Of a stretch of DNA of 64,000 bases, positions 17,638 through 25,776 are shown one piece after another. A program made the position numbers and the translations under genes. How positions within the stretch are numbered: position 1 is the first letter of the stretch; each line of letters opens with the position of its first letter. Under the pieces are notes generated by a model. It did not search any database, was not told the origin of the DNA, and saw nothing but the letters and a program-made list of their open reading frames with translations. The stretch lies in contig NZ_JAURVN010000014.1 in assembly GCF_030655415.1 (NCBI RefSeq), positions 248,001-312,000 on the forward strand, given 5' to 3'. The DNA comes from Herminiimonas sp. (GTDB lineage: Bacteria; Pseudomonadota; Gammaproteobacteria; Burkholderiales; Burkholderiaceae).

Positions 17638-17922
17638 ATGCAATTAGAGTTGTTTCCGTTCGATACGATTTCTCCCGCTGATCGATATAGCCTCTTGCAG
17701 CAGGTTCGGCAAGGGTATTGGCATTTGCGGAATCTTCGTGGCGGACGTTTCGGACTAGCTGCTCGACGTAGACATTACAGATTCATAGCGCGCATAAAAA
17801 AACGCCTGCAATTAGCAGGCGTCTCAAGTAGGGATATTTTGGATTTTTTAGCGTGTTGCAGGGGTCAGCGTCTTTGCCAAAAATGTCTTCAGTGCATACC
17901 AGAATCTACGGATTCTATTTGA
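17638..17922 (+). CDS. Last prophage gene, unknown function
   Basis: A 94-aa basic protein (MQLELFPFDTISPADRYSLL start; Arg-rich centre; C-terminal cysteines in ACCRG and CQKCLQC). It begins 6 bp after the previous stop, with a GAGG ribosome site. Its TGA (17920-17922) is inside the right att site. A leftward terminator hairpin is embedded in its coding sequence, so its codons are doubly constrained, or else the frame is fortuitous at the end. No family recognised. Confidence 0.5.
   Translation: MQLELFPFDTISPADRYSLLQQVRQGYWHLRNLRGGRFGLAARRRHYRFIARIKKRLQLAGVSSRDILDFLACCRGQRLCQKCLQCIPESTDSI
17802..17822 (-). terminator. Leftward terminator hairpin inside the last prophage gene
   Basis: A perfect 8-bp stem ACGCCTGC-AATTA-GCAGGCGT is followed, read leftward, by seven T residues. 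In the integrated state no leftward gene precedes it; in the circular phage genome it would lie just downstream of the repressor-like gene, across attP. Confidence 0.75.
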
Positions 17923-17944
17923 CATAATATAAATTATACGAATG
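17917..17944 (-). other. Right dif-like attachment site
   Basis: The site reads ATTTGACATAA, TATAAA, TTATACGAATG. It agrees with the E. coli dif (this strand) at 22 of 28 positions by my count, including both arms. The XerD-side arm should be phage DNA and the XerC-side arm host DNA. Confidence 0.82.
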
Positions 17945-18042
17945 CCTGGTAGTTTTCATAGTGTTGCATGTTCTTGAATAACTACCGCAACAATCGCCTG
18001 TTAAATGGTATCTTTTAGCGTTGCATATTATTCCACGACTGA

Positions 18043-19263
18043 ATGATTGCTCAACTTTCAGACCCGCTGATTCCATCAAGCTTGTTAGGTCCTGTTCTAT
18101 TGGATCAACTTGGCTTGCCTCGATACTGGGCGACAATTTGGTCCATCGCTACGGCTGGACATTTGGCGGAATCGACCCATCTCAAGAAACTCAGATACCT
18201 AAATAATCTGTATCAACACGCTGATGAGCTCAAAGGTCATGGTGCTTTAGATTTAGCGCTAGGCACGTTAGACGATCATGCGTTAGCCGAGATACTGGAA
18301 TCTTGGTTCATCTCAATCCGCAACCAACCCGAAACAACCGACGCCGATGAAACTCGTTGGCAAGCAGGACTTAGCTTTGTCATTACGGTCGTCACGTGGA
18401 TCACGAAAGGCAATTCTGACCAACGATTACGGCCGATCGAAATTCGACTACAACAACTTTCCATACTTTATCGCCAGTTAAAAATAAATAAGCGAAACTC
18501 AGCAGAGCCCATTAGATCGCTGCCTGCATCAACTATTGAGACACTATATAAAATTCTCGATCCTGAATCAGAACAAAATCCATTTCCCAGGATTGGAACT
18601 CGCTGGCGAATTTACGTTTCATTCATCCTGATGCTTCATCAAGGCTTAAGGCGAGGTGAAATTCTGCTTTTACCCGCCGATGCAGTTAAGAGTGCATACG
18701 ACATTAAGCTAAAGCGAGTTCGCTATTGGATCAACATTCAAGAAAACGGTTACGAAGATGCGATCAACGATCCACGCCATTCAAAGCCAGGCATCAAAAC
18801 AAAAGCCTCTATTCGACAGATTCCGGTTGGCGAAACAACCGCACGAATTATTGAGACTTACTTACAAAATTACCGCGCAAAACCGAATCACTCATATCTC
18901 CTCAATTCTCAAAATAACAAACCTTTATCAACCGAAGCGTTGACAAAGGCATTTGCCCAAATATCTGAACACATACCAAAGACAGTAATTAAGGATCTTG
19001 AAGCAAGAACCGCAAAAACATCTATTACGCCACATGATTTACGTCATACCTGTGCCGTTGTTCGCCTTCAACAACTGCTTGAACAAGGTGATTCGATGGA
19101 TGAAGCCATTCAAAAGATACGCACTTTCTTCGGGTGGTCTAGGGAATCGACAATGCCCTCCCGCTATGCTCGAGCAGTATTCGAAGATAGGCTTTCAAGT
19201 GTTTGGAACAATGCCTTTGATGATCGAATTACATTGTTACGAGCACTTCCAAAGGGGCATTAG
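18043..19263 (+). CDS. Tyrosine recombinase/integrase, first of three
   Basis: A 406-aa site-specific recombinase. The C-terminal catalytic domain has the first arginine in LHQGLRRGEILLLPA, the H-x-L-R-H motif (TPHDLRHTCAVVRLQQ) and a candidate tyrosine in PSRYARAVF. The second histidine position is a tryptophan (FFGWSRES), seen in some recombinases. It heads a tight rightward operon: the next ATG follows its stop with no gap. It starts about 100 bp from the right dif site of the prophage. Confidence 0.85.
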   Translation: MIAQLSDPLIPSSLLGPVLLDQLGLPRYWATIWSIATAGHLAESTHLKKLRYLNNLYQHADELKGHGALDLALGTLDDHALAEILESWFISIRNQPETTDADETRWQAGLSFVITVVTWITKGNSDQRLRPIEIRLQQLSILYRQLKINKRNSAEPIRSLPASTIETLYKILDPESEQNPFPRIGTRWRIYVSFILMLHQGLRRGEILLLPADAVKSAYDIKLKRVRYWINIQENGYEDAINDPRHSKPGIKTKASIRQIPVGETTARIIETYLQNYRAKPNHSYLLNSQNNKPLSTEALTKAFAQISEHIPKTVIKDLEARTAKTSITPHDLRHTCAVVRLQQLLEQGDSMDEAIQKIRTFFGWSRESTMPSRYARAVFEDRLSSVWNNAFDDRITLLRALPKGH

Positions 19264-20790
19264 ATGGATCAACACCCTGCCGATTCTTCATCAGAACTTG
19301 CCTGTGCCAAAGATATATTAGGTAAATTCTGTGCTGCTTTGCCTCTGCTGCCGTCCGTTCTCCGATACCGCGACGAGTTCTCCGACACTATTCATTCGAT
19401 TCGCCACCCAGAGGAGAAAAGTAGCTTTGAATTAATGGTTCATGGAGATTCGCGAACTCTGGACTTCTCTAAGCTCGACTCTGATTGTGCACTTATATTT
19501 AAGCATGTGTTCGCGTTCCTCATTGTGCAGAATTTGAGTATAGGAACGGCTTATAACTACATCTTTTATGCTCATCAATTTACCCCCGCAGACGTTGCAT
19601 TAATTTTGGAGGCTCAGCCATCTGGTATTGCTAATGTCTGGAAAAACCTACGGGGACGTGAATTACAACCACAAGCATACAAAGCCGCAAAATCTTTACT
19701 TTATTTACTATGCGCATATAGGTTATACGGTTGGTCCAATGACTATCACGTATTTCTGAGTACTACCCTTCCCCTACCAGTTGTTGATAAATATGCCGCC
19801 GTACGGGCTGGCGATGTATTTTTATCGACAGATGAGGAGGCTGTGATTGTTCGCTATATAGATGAGATAGCTCAGCAACCAGGCATCGTCTCGTACAACA
19901 CCTTGGTAAATACGGGAATGCTAATTTGTGCTTACCAATTTGCAATGCGGCCATTTCAAATCGGAATGCTGGATCAACGTCACGTGAGGATATGGAATGA
20001 TGAAATATCCAACGAAACCACCGTTCATTTGTCATTTCACATGGCTAAACAGCGCGGTGGAAAGAACCGTATTCTATTAACACGAAGAGTGAAGCGAGAA
20101 TGGGTACCTATTTTCACACTCCTAAAAACGAAATTAGAGTTGAGCGGTACTGATGGGACTACGAAATTTTTCCAAGCGAAGTCCAGCATGGAAGTTGGTA
20201 ATCGAATCTCGACATTTGTGCGCAATCTGATTGATTCTGACGATATTGGAACGGCAACTGACTTACGTCATACAGCCGCTCAGCGCTTAGTCGATGCTGG
20301 AGCCAGTCATGAGGAGTTAGCAGAGTTCATGGGGCATGCGCAGACAGATACTGGCCTAGTGTATTACGCAACGTCTGCCTCGCATGCCGAACGTGTTAAT
20401 AGAGCTTTGGGCGCGTCGGAAGTATATCGGCGCGTAGAAAAAATCGCACATGATAAGTTCATCTCAAACGAGGAGCTAACTCAACTAAAGGAAGAGCAGC
20501 AGATTGCCGCCGTACCACATGGAATATCTATTGCCGGAATTGGAGGGTGCCAGTCTGGCCAGCCTAGCTGTCCTTACAATCCCATCACGTCTTGCTATGG
20601 GTGTCATAAATTCATGCCAGTGAGAGACATTGTGCTTCACGAAAAGGTGCTTGATAACATCCGAGAAATTGTATTGTTCTTTGAACGTAGTTCGCGGGCT
20701 GACGTAAAGTCACCAGCGTATATGCAACTGCAACGTACGATCGCAGAAATACAAGTAGTCATCGATGAGATTGAGAAAAATTCACGATGA
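19264..20790 (+). CDS. gmtY: Tyrosine recombinase, GmtY-like
   Basis: A 508-aa recombinase, second in the module. Catalytic residues are visible: AMRPFQIGML (first Arg), ATDLRHTAAQRLVDAG, EFMGHAQTD (Gly-His) and LVYYATSA (Tyr). A C-terminal cysteine cluster (GGCQSGQPSCPYN, then SCYGCHKFM) probably binds zinc and resembles the tail of Tn554-type transposases. Length, order and the partners that follow match the gamma-mobile-trio recombinase GmtY, which marks genomic islands rich in defence and toxin cargo. The trio name is from memory of family sizes and order, not a search. Confidence 0.7.
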   Translation: MDQHPADSSSELACAKDILGKFCAALPLLPSVLRYRDEFSDTIHSIRHPEEKSSFELMVHGDSRTLDFSKLDSDCALIFKHVFAFLIVQNLSIGTAYNYIFYAHQFTPADVALILEAQPSGIANVWKNLRGRELQPQAYKAAKSLLYLLCAYRLYGWSNDYHVFLSTTLPLPVVDKYAAVRAGDVFLSTDEEAVIVRYIDEIAQQPGIVSYNTLVNTGMLICAYQFAMRPFQIGMLDQRHVRIWNDEISNETTVHLSFHMAKQRGGKNRILLTRRVKREWVPIFTLLKTKLELSGTDGTTKFFQAKSSMEVGNRISTFVRNLIDSDDIGTATDLRHTAAQRLVDAGASHEELAEFMGHAQTDTGLVYYATSASHAERVNRALGASEVYRRVEKIAHDKFISNEELTQLKEEQQIAAVPHGISIAGIGGCQSGQPSCPYNPITSCYGCHKFMPVRDIVLHEKVLDNIREIVLFFERSSRADVKSPAYMQLQRTIAEIQVVIDEIEKNSR

Positions 20791-23108
20791 ACCAACATTA
20801 CACTTCATTCATTAAACTTGGAAAATCGCTCGCCAGCGACAAGGGATTAACATGGGATTTTCCTATTAGTGACGAAGGAAATGCCGTTGATGGAATTGGT
20901 TGGAATCTAACCGCATGTATCGGTGATGTCCCACCACCGACGTTCTATTTGCGTGATCTTGGTTATGAGTCGAAGGCAATTCAGCAAATCAATGCAGAAC
21001 GCGCCGCAGAAAATCTCCCCGTTTTACCTCGGCAAAGGCTCTCCCCTGCGTGGCAAGATTTGATGAAGGCAGCAGTTTCTGAACAATTGTTCTTTAAACG
21101 CAATTCGGCAGCACACGTCGCCTCACAAATTGCAAGACCTCTACGTATTTTGGCGACCTGTACTCAGAAGGAGCCTTGGGAGATAACGCTCGATGACCTT
21201 CAATATTCAGTTCGCATTGCGTCAATAATTCAAACCTCCGGCAAACTTTCCGAAGTTGTAGCGGGCATAGTCAAGGTCATCTTAGATCAATATCACATCT
21301 GTGATGCAGGACAGATGTACAGCATGCTCAGCGTGAAACGTGTTGCATTAAAAAACGTGAAGTCTAAGCACACTATGTCGGAAGATGAACTTCGCACCAA
21401 CCTTGAAGATCGCAAGCGGGCGGAAAGATTGCCTTCTAAACAGGCGTTCTGGGAATTAGTTCGAATAGTAATGACTGAGCGCCCCAGAACATTCATGGAT
21501 GAATTACGCTTCGCTGCAGTAAAAACGATGATCTTCACCGGTTTACGTGCTGGAGAAATTGTTCTTCTGCCCATAGACTGGAAACGTGAACGCACTTATC
21601 TTGATGCCAAGAAACAACCTGCGGGAAAAGCCGGTGGCTTTTCATCAGCATTGTTGTTGCGTCACTTTGCAGAAAAACAGCAGGAAGAAGAATCGGATAG
21701 CCGGATACTGAGGGTAAATGTGCAGCCGATCCCTGAAATGTTTCGTGAGTTACTAACTGACACATTGGAACGAGTTGCCGACATCACCGCCCCATTGCGC
21801 GAAACATTGAAACTGCAATGTCAGTCCGGGAGATTGCTTCCGTGGTATCAAAAAAACGAGCTCGTTCCGTTCACCCAACTCTATACGCATATCACTGGGA
21901 ACCCATTCTGGTTGGCAATCAAGCGAGAACCATTTTTAGACGAATATCGCTTAAATTTTGATGCTGCAATACTGCACAAATTACATGATTTCCAGAAAAC
22001 GCAATACAGCGTATCAATCAAACAGTTGGACATGTCAATTTACATGTTCGGTAATCGTCTGCAGAAGCAAATGGATAGTAAAGCCACTCTCCTCACTTAC
22101 CGCACTTCGGATGGCCATCCTATTAGTGCTAATGCTCGAAAATCTTGGGGCGAAACCTATTTGCATATTGGCGAACTGGAAGATCATATTAGGAAAATGA
22201 CGCCAACCAAAATCTCTGACACATTGCCTCTACCTGCAGAAACTGGAGCAATTCAACCATGGGAATTGCTGTTCATGCATCCCAAACGATCCCTCGCCGA
22301 AGAGCGCAATGAAGGTCTTTGCGACATCACTCGATACATCGCCGTGAGTCGACCTGACCCTACTCTAATAGGCTTTGCTCTTGGAGGCCAAAATCAGACA
22401 CCCTCTTTATTTGCTCAATACGGTGCGACAGAAGAAGATCGAAATCTGAAATTGGAGTCTCACAAACTACGGCATCTACAGAACACTGAGCTTTTTCGGT
22501 TAGGGGTCGCAGACACGATTATTTCAAAACGTTTTAATAGAAGAAGCGTTGCACAGAGCTACGAATATGATCATCGCAGCTTGGCTGAAGATCTTGAGCA
22601 AATATCCATTCCGGAAGAGATTGAGTTAATGCTCGGTGAAAAGGCGACGACCGTGGCTAAGATGATCAAAGCCGGCAAGGCTAACGGCCCTATCGTTGAG
22701 GCATTTCTCCGAATACAAGAAAAAGATGGCGACACTTCTGCTTACGAATATTTACGTGTTGAGGCTGATGGTTTCCACGCGACACCTTATGGGCACTGTT
22801 TGAATTCCTTCACAGTAGACCCCTGCCCCAAGCACCTGGAATGCTTTGCCAATTGTCGGCATCTATCTGCCACGGACCTACCTGAGAACAAGAAAAATCT
22901 CGTGCGTCTTGAAGAAAAGTTCAAAGTAGCCATCGAAACAATACGATTACGGCCATCGACAAGTATTGGCTGGCGTAATCAGCTTCAACATGCTGAAGAA
23001 CGTCTTTCTGGAGTTCAAAAATTGCTTGCTACTTCTCCAGGGGAGCTAGTTTTTCCGGATGGTGTTGACCTCTCTAAGCCTCATTCGAGAACGGTTGTCG
23101 ACGAGTAA
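20787..23108 (+). CDS. gmtZ: Large tyrosine recombinase, GmtZ-like
   Basis: A 773-aa integrase-like protein overlapping the previous stop by ATGA. It keeps a first Arg (FTGLRAGEIVLLPIDW), a H-x-L-R-H motif (SHKLRHLQNTELFRLG) and a C-terminal Tyr (RSVAQSYEYDHRS) with Asn in the usual second His place. The tail has a zinc-like cluster (GHCLNSFTVDPCPKHLECFA, then NCRHLS). It is far longer than ordinary integrases, with about 240 extra N-terminal residues and an insertion in the catalytic domain. This fits GmtZ or a TnpB-like protein of Tn554-type elements. Confidence 0.7.
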   Translation: MNQHYTSFIKLGKSLASDKGLTWDFPISDEGNAVDGIGWNLTACIGDVPPPTFYLRDLGYESKAIQQINAERAAENLPVLPRQRLSPAWQDLMKAAVSEQLFFKRNSAAHVASQIARPLRILATCTQKEPWEITLDDLQYSVRIASIIQTSGKLSEVVAGIVKVILDQYHICDAGQMYSMLSVKRVALKNVKSKHTMSEDELRTNLEDRKRAERLPSKQAFWELVRIVMTERPRTFMDELRFAAVKTMIFTGLRAGEIVLLPIDWKRERTYLDAKKQPAGKAGGFSSALLLRHFAEKQQEEESDSRILRVNVQPIPEMFRELLTDTLERVADITAPLRETLKLQCQSGRLLPWYQKNELVPFTQLYTHITGNPFWLAIKREPFLDEYRLNFDAAILHKLHDFQKTQYSVSIKQLDMSIYMFGNRLQKQMDSKATLLTYRTSDGHPISANARKSWGETYLHIGELEDHIRKMTPTKISDTLPLPAETGAIQPWELLFMHPKRSLAEERNEGLCDITRYIAVSRPDPTLIGFALGGQNQTPSLFAQYGATEEDRNLKLESHKLRHLQNTELFRLGVADTIISKRFNRRSVAQSYEYDHRSLAEDLEQISIPEEIELMLGEKATTVAKMIKAGKANGPIVEAFLRIQEKDGDTSAYEYLRVEADGFHATPYGHCLNSFTVDPCPKHLECFANCRHLSATDLPENKKNLVRLEEKFKVAIETIRLRPSTSIGWRNQLQHAEERLSGVQKLLATSPGELVFPDGVDLSKPHSRTVVDE

Positions 23109-23121
23109 ACGAGGAGAAATA

Positions 23122-23553
23122 ATGGAAGAAGTTGATTCGCAAATGAGGATAATTCTGGAGACGTTACTCGCGGAAGATGTGAACATTACAGCACGCGCAG
23201 TTGCACGTTTACATCCTTCAATTAAGGCAGCCTCATCGATTACTCGCAGTGAAGCTAGGAGTAAGCTTTTAGCCGATTACCAACGACAGCAATTAGCATA
23301 TCGAGGTTGGCGAAGCCGTGCTGGCAAACAATCTCATCACAGCATGGCGGTTGCCCTTGCCCAAAAAGAGCAACAGATCGCAGAACTTGAAGCCAATCTA
23401 CGACTTCTTACTGCTTCCCACGTCGCTATGTTGCGTGCAGTAGGGGCTATGGGAGGTTTTAATAAATGGGCACAGTTTTTCGAAAAACATCAAGAAGTAC
23501 GAACTAAACTAGTAGAGTTAGGAGCTATTCCAAACAATGTTACAGCGATGTAG
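23122..23553 (+). CDS. gmtX: Small helical recombination accessory protein, GmtX/TnpC-like
   Basis: A 143-aa mostly helical protein at the end of the recombinase operon, with a GAGGAGA ribosome site before the ATG at 23122. A basic N-terminal half with a possible helix-turn-helix (NITARAVARLHPSIKAASSI) leads into a coiled coil (ALAQKEQQIAELEANLRLL). Proteins of this size and place are TnpC in Tn554-like elements and GmtX in gamma-mobile-trio islands. A DNA-binding helper role is inferred. Confidence 0.65.
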   Translation: MEEVDSQMRIILETLLAEDVNITARAVARLHPSIKAASSITRSEARSKLLADYQRQQLAYRGWRSRAGKQSHHSMAVALAQKEQQIAELEANLRLLTASHVAMLRAVGAMGGFNKWAQFFEKHQEVRTKLVELGAIPNNVTAM

Positions 23554-23614
23554 GGAGAGCCAATCCCGATGAAAGGATTTCGCGCCCGCGAAATTATTGA
23601 TTAACAAGGATAAA

Positions 23615-23905
23615 TTGAAAAATCATCGTAAGACAGCAATTGAATCTGCGATAAATAACAACGCGATTAGTGGGCTAACGCCGAGTCCGTTTGCGATTTC
23701 CATTTTCGAGCAGTGGATATTGGGACATTGGACAACAAATGAGGCCGTGGAATTATTACGCCAATATCATATAGAACTCGAATTAACTTCGGCACAAAGC
23801 GATCTACAAGCGTCGCCCAATATGCTTGGAATTACTGATACGACTCGTATGAGACAGGCTGAAGCAGATCTAACAACATTAAGAATGGCTGACATGACTA
23901 ACTAG
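23615..23905 (+). CDS. Orphan VbhA-like antitoxin-domain protein
   Basis: A 96-aa protein whose first about 55 residues match the antitoxin VbhA/Fic-inhibitor domain: RKTAIESAINNNAISGLTPS followed by EQWILGHWTTNEAVELL. In true inhibitors the position before Gly is a glutamate (S/T-x-x-x-E-G); here it is Ser (AISGL). No Fic protein (H-P-F-x-D/E-G-N motif) is encoded nearby. The start is probably TTG at 23615, close behind AAGGA; another TTG (23597) is possible. It may be a relic or a repurposed DNA-binding regulator of the island. Confidence 0.6.
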   Translation: MKNHRKTAIESAINNNAISGLTPSPFAISIFEQWILGHWTTNEAVELLRQYHIELELTSAQSDLQASPNMLGITDTTRMRQAEADLTTLRMADMTN

Positions 23906-24033
23906 GTCGACCGATGGGAGAGCTGCTACATAATCAGCAAAAGTAATATTGCATTGAACAGTCATAGTGATGCGAAGCATGTCAGCGCAATGCTCAACAC
24001 CTGTTGGCGCGGAAACACACCCGAACAACGTAA

Positions 24034-25776
24034 TCAAGAGGAAGTAACCTCGCAGGTAACGCTAGAAGAATCTGCAGCACTTATTTCTATAACCTTATAC
24101 CAAAAACTCGCTGGCATTGGGTTCTTGAAATGTCTACAAGCGACGAAATCAAGTGCCCATAAACCTATGGCTAGAGTTTGAGAATTTTTTACCCAATCGT
24201 AACGCTCAAGTTGCATAAAATCTTTAACCCTTTGATTCAATAATTCAGAATTTTCGGGAAGATGAAACGGTGCTTCCGCATCCCCAGTCGAAAACTGGGC
24301 ATTTTCGTAATACCAACTGGATGACCAATCCTGTGTCGGATGCCAAAGTTGACCACACACATTTGAGTAGTCTGTATTACTACCATTTGAAAGCACTTGA
24401 TATTGCTCACTCAAACCTCTCAAGGAACACCAAGTGGCGATCGTGGGTAAGGTCCACGATGTGCTCATCAATTTTTCTGCGGTATCGGCATCGCCAAATA
24501 CTTCTAAGTCAATTAAATCATCCGTTGAATCTGTGCTTATTGGAAATGCTCGCTTACGCAAAAAATTAAAGTTAAGCCTATGTGCCAAATCATTCAACCA
24601 AGCGTCCAACTGTTTATAGCGTTTGGTAACGACCAGTAAGGTCAGCGCAAGATTGATTTCGACAATATGACGATCAAGCCTAGGTGAAGCCGTAGCATCA
24701 TGATTGTTAAGCAATACAACTAGTGCATCTGCAATGATCAAAGCATTGCGTTCTTTTTGTTTCTCATCTTCGTCGCTGATTGCCGGCCTAAATGCTTGGC
24801 ATAGGCCAACGGTTGCCACTAGGCCTATATGTTCAAAAAGTACCAGGGTATATTCGGCATTCTCTCGACAGTAACCGCTCATTCCATCACGAACTGAAAA
24901 ATGCTTTTGCATTTTTTCAAAATATTCCCTTGAAACTTGCAAGTATGCCTGCCACATATCGGCTAATGCGCTAAAAAAAACCTTTCTATCATCACTTTCA
25001 TAAAATTGAATACGATGCCATGACCACAAAAGTCCTCGCTCTATTACCCATAGTGCTTGCTTAATATCCCCTTCATTTCTTGCCCAATGTGAACAAACTT
25101 GCGCAGCCAAATTTACGCGACGCATGGCCTTCAACATCTGCGTCTGATTGCTAGGTGACGCAATCACGGAACCATCCTCCTGCAAACCAAGCTGCCGCCT
25201 TAAAACGTTTAAATAGTCACCAAATTTGTAATCGCGATCACCGCAAAGAGCCAGCGCCTTACGCAAATCTTGCCGATCATCTGATGCGAACAAAGTTTCG
25301 TCTAGAAGATATTTTTCTAAAAGCTCTGCTACCTTGTCACCGTGCCAAAAATGAAATGATGCTTTATCGCGATTTTTTTCTACATAACCTGTCCAATTAG
25401 GTAGCAACTCTTGCTTCAATTCCCCTGTGGTTGCTACGACCACAACCCTTCGGAGCAATACATATTCATTCGGAATATGTGAAGAAACAAAGACATCTAA
25501 AACTTCGTCGAGGCTGGGGCGCAAGTCAGCAGGTTCCGATGCACTCCACTCTCTTCGTCCAATGTTTCCCTGTTTAATTACAAAGAGCAGTATTTCCTTG
25601 ATGCCATCATCAGGGGAGTGACCAACAGCCGCGAAGTCAACGCCAAATTGTCGGATTCCAGCTTGAGGTTTAGATAATGGCACGTAACCCATTGCAACCA
25701 AAAGCTCAGGCAAAAGGCGATCAAATTCGTCTCTCTCCCGTAGAGTCCTTAAGTAATGAGAAAGAATCAACCTCAT
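24034..25776 (-). CDS. Mrr-like nuclease-domain protein with helical C-terminus
   Basis: A 580-aa protein, last in the leftward cargo operon. The first about 175 residues resemble a PD-(D/E)xK restriction-endonuclease (Mrr-like) fold: RLLPELLVAMGYVPLS, QFGVDFAAVG (metal Asp), ILLFVIKQGNI (strand with Lys) and a later VVVVATTGEL strand and HFWHGDKVAELLEKYLL helix. The usual Glu/Gln two residues before the Lys is not conserved, so activity is uncertain. The rest is alpha-helical with no known domain. It overlaps the upstream gene by ATGA, implying coupled translation and perhaps a complex. Confidence 0.6.
   Translation of the reverse strand: MRLILSHYLRTLRERDEFDRLLPELLVAMGYVPLSKPQAGIRQFGVDFAAVGHSPDDGIKEILLFVIKQGNIGRREWSASEPADLRPSLDEVLDVFVSSHIPNEYVLLRRVVVVATTGELKQELLPNWTGYVEKNRDKASFHFWHGDKVAELLEKYLLDETLFASDDRQDLRKALALCGDRDYKFGDYLNVLRRQLGLQEDGSVIASPSNQTQMLKAMRRVNLAAQVCSHWARNEGDIKQALWVIERGLLWSWHRIQFYESDDRKVFFSALADMWQAYLQVSREYFEKMQKHFSVRDGMSGYCRENAEYTLVLFEHIGLVATVGLCQAFRPAISDEDEKQKERNALIIADALVVLLNNHDATASPRLDRHIVEINLALTLLVVTKRYKQLDAWLNDLAHRLNFNFLRKRAFPISTDSTDDLIDLEVFGDADTAEKLMSTSWTLPTIATWCSLRGLSEQYQVLSNGSNTDYSNVCGQLWHPTQDWSSSWYYENAQFSTGDAEAPFHLPENSELLNQRVKDFMQLERYDWVKNSQTLAIGLWALDFVACRHFKNPMPASFWYKVIEISAADSSSVTCEVTSS

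Larger units (their letters stand above)
11199..17944 (+). mobile_element. Filamentous phage (inovirus) prophage integrated at a dif-like site
   Basis: A complete inovirus-type prophage lies between two dif-like sites; the circular genome would be about 6,718 nt (core to core). Gene order matches filamentous phages: leftward repressor-like gene, then rightward small genes, ssDNA-binding protein, major coat, minor coat, adsorption protein, pVI-like DUF2523 protein, Zot/pI, origin region and rolling-circle replication protein. It has no integrase of its own, as expected for elements that borrow host XerC/XerD. Confidence 0.9.

Noticed and set aside
23615..25776. VbhA-like antitoxin paired with the 580-aa protein as a Fic toxin
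   Set aside because: The 580-aa protein has no Fic motif and is on the opposite strand; it begins with a nuclease-like domain.
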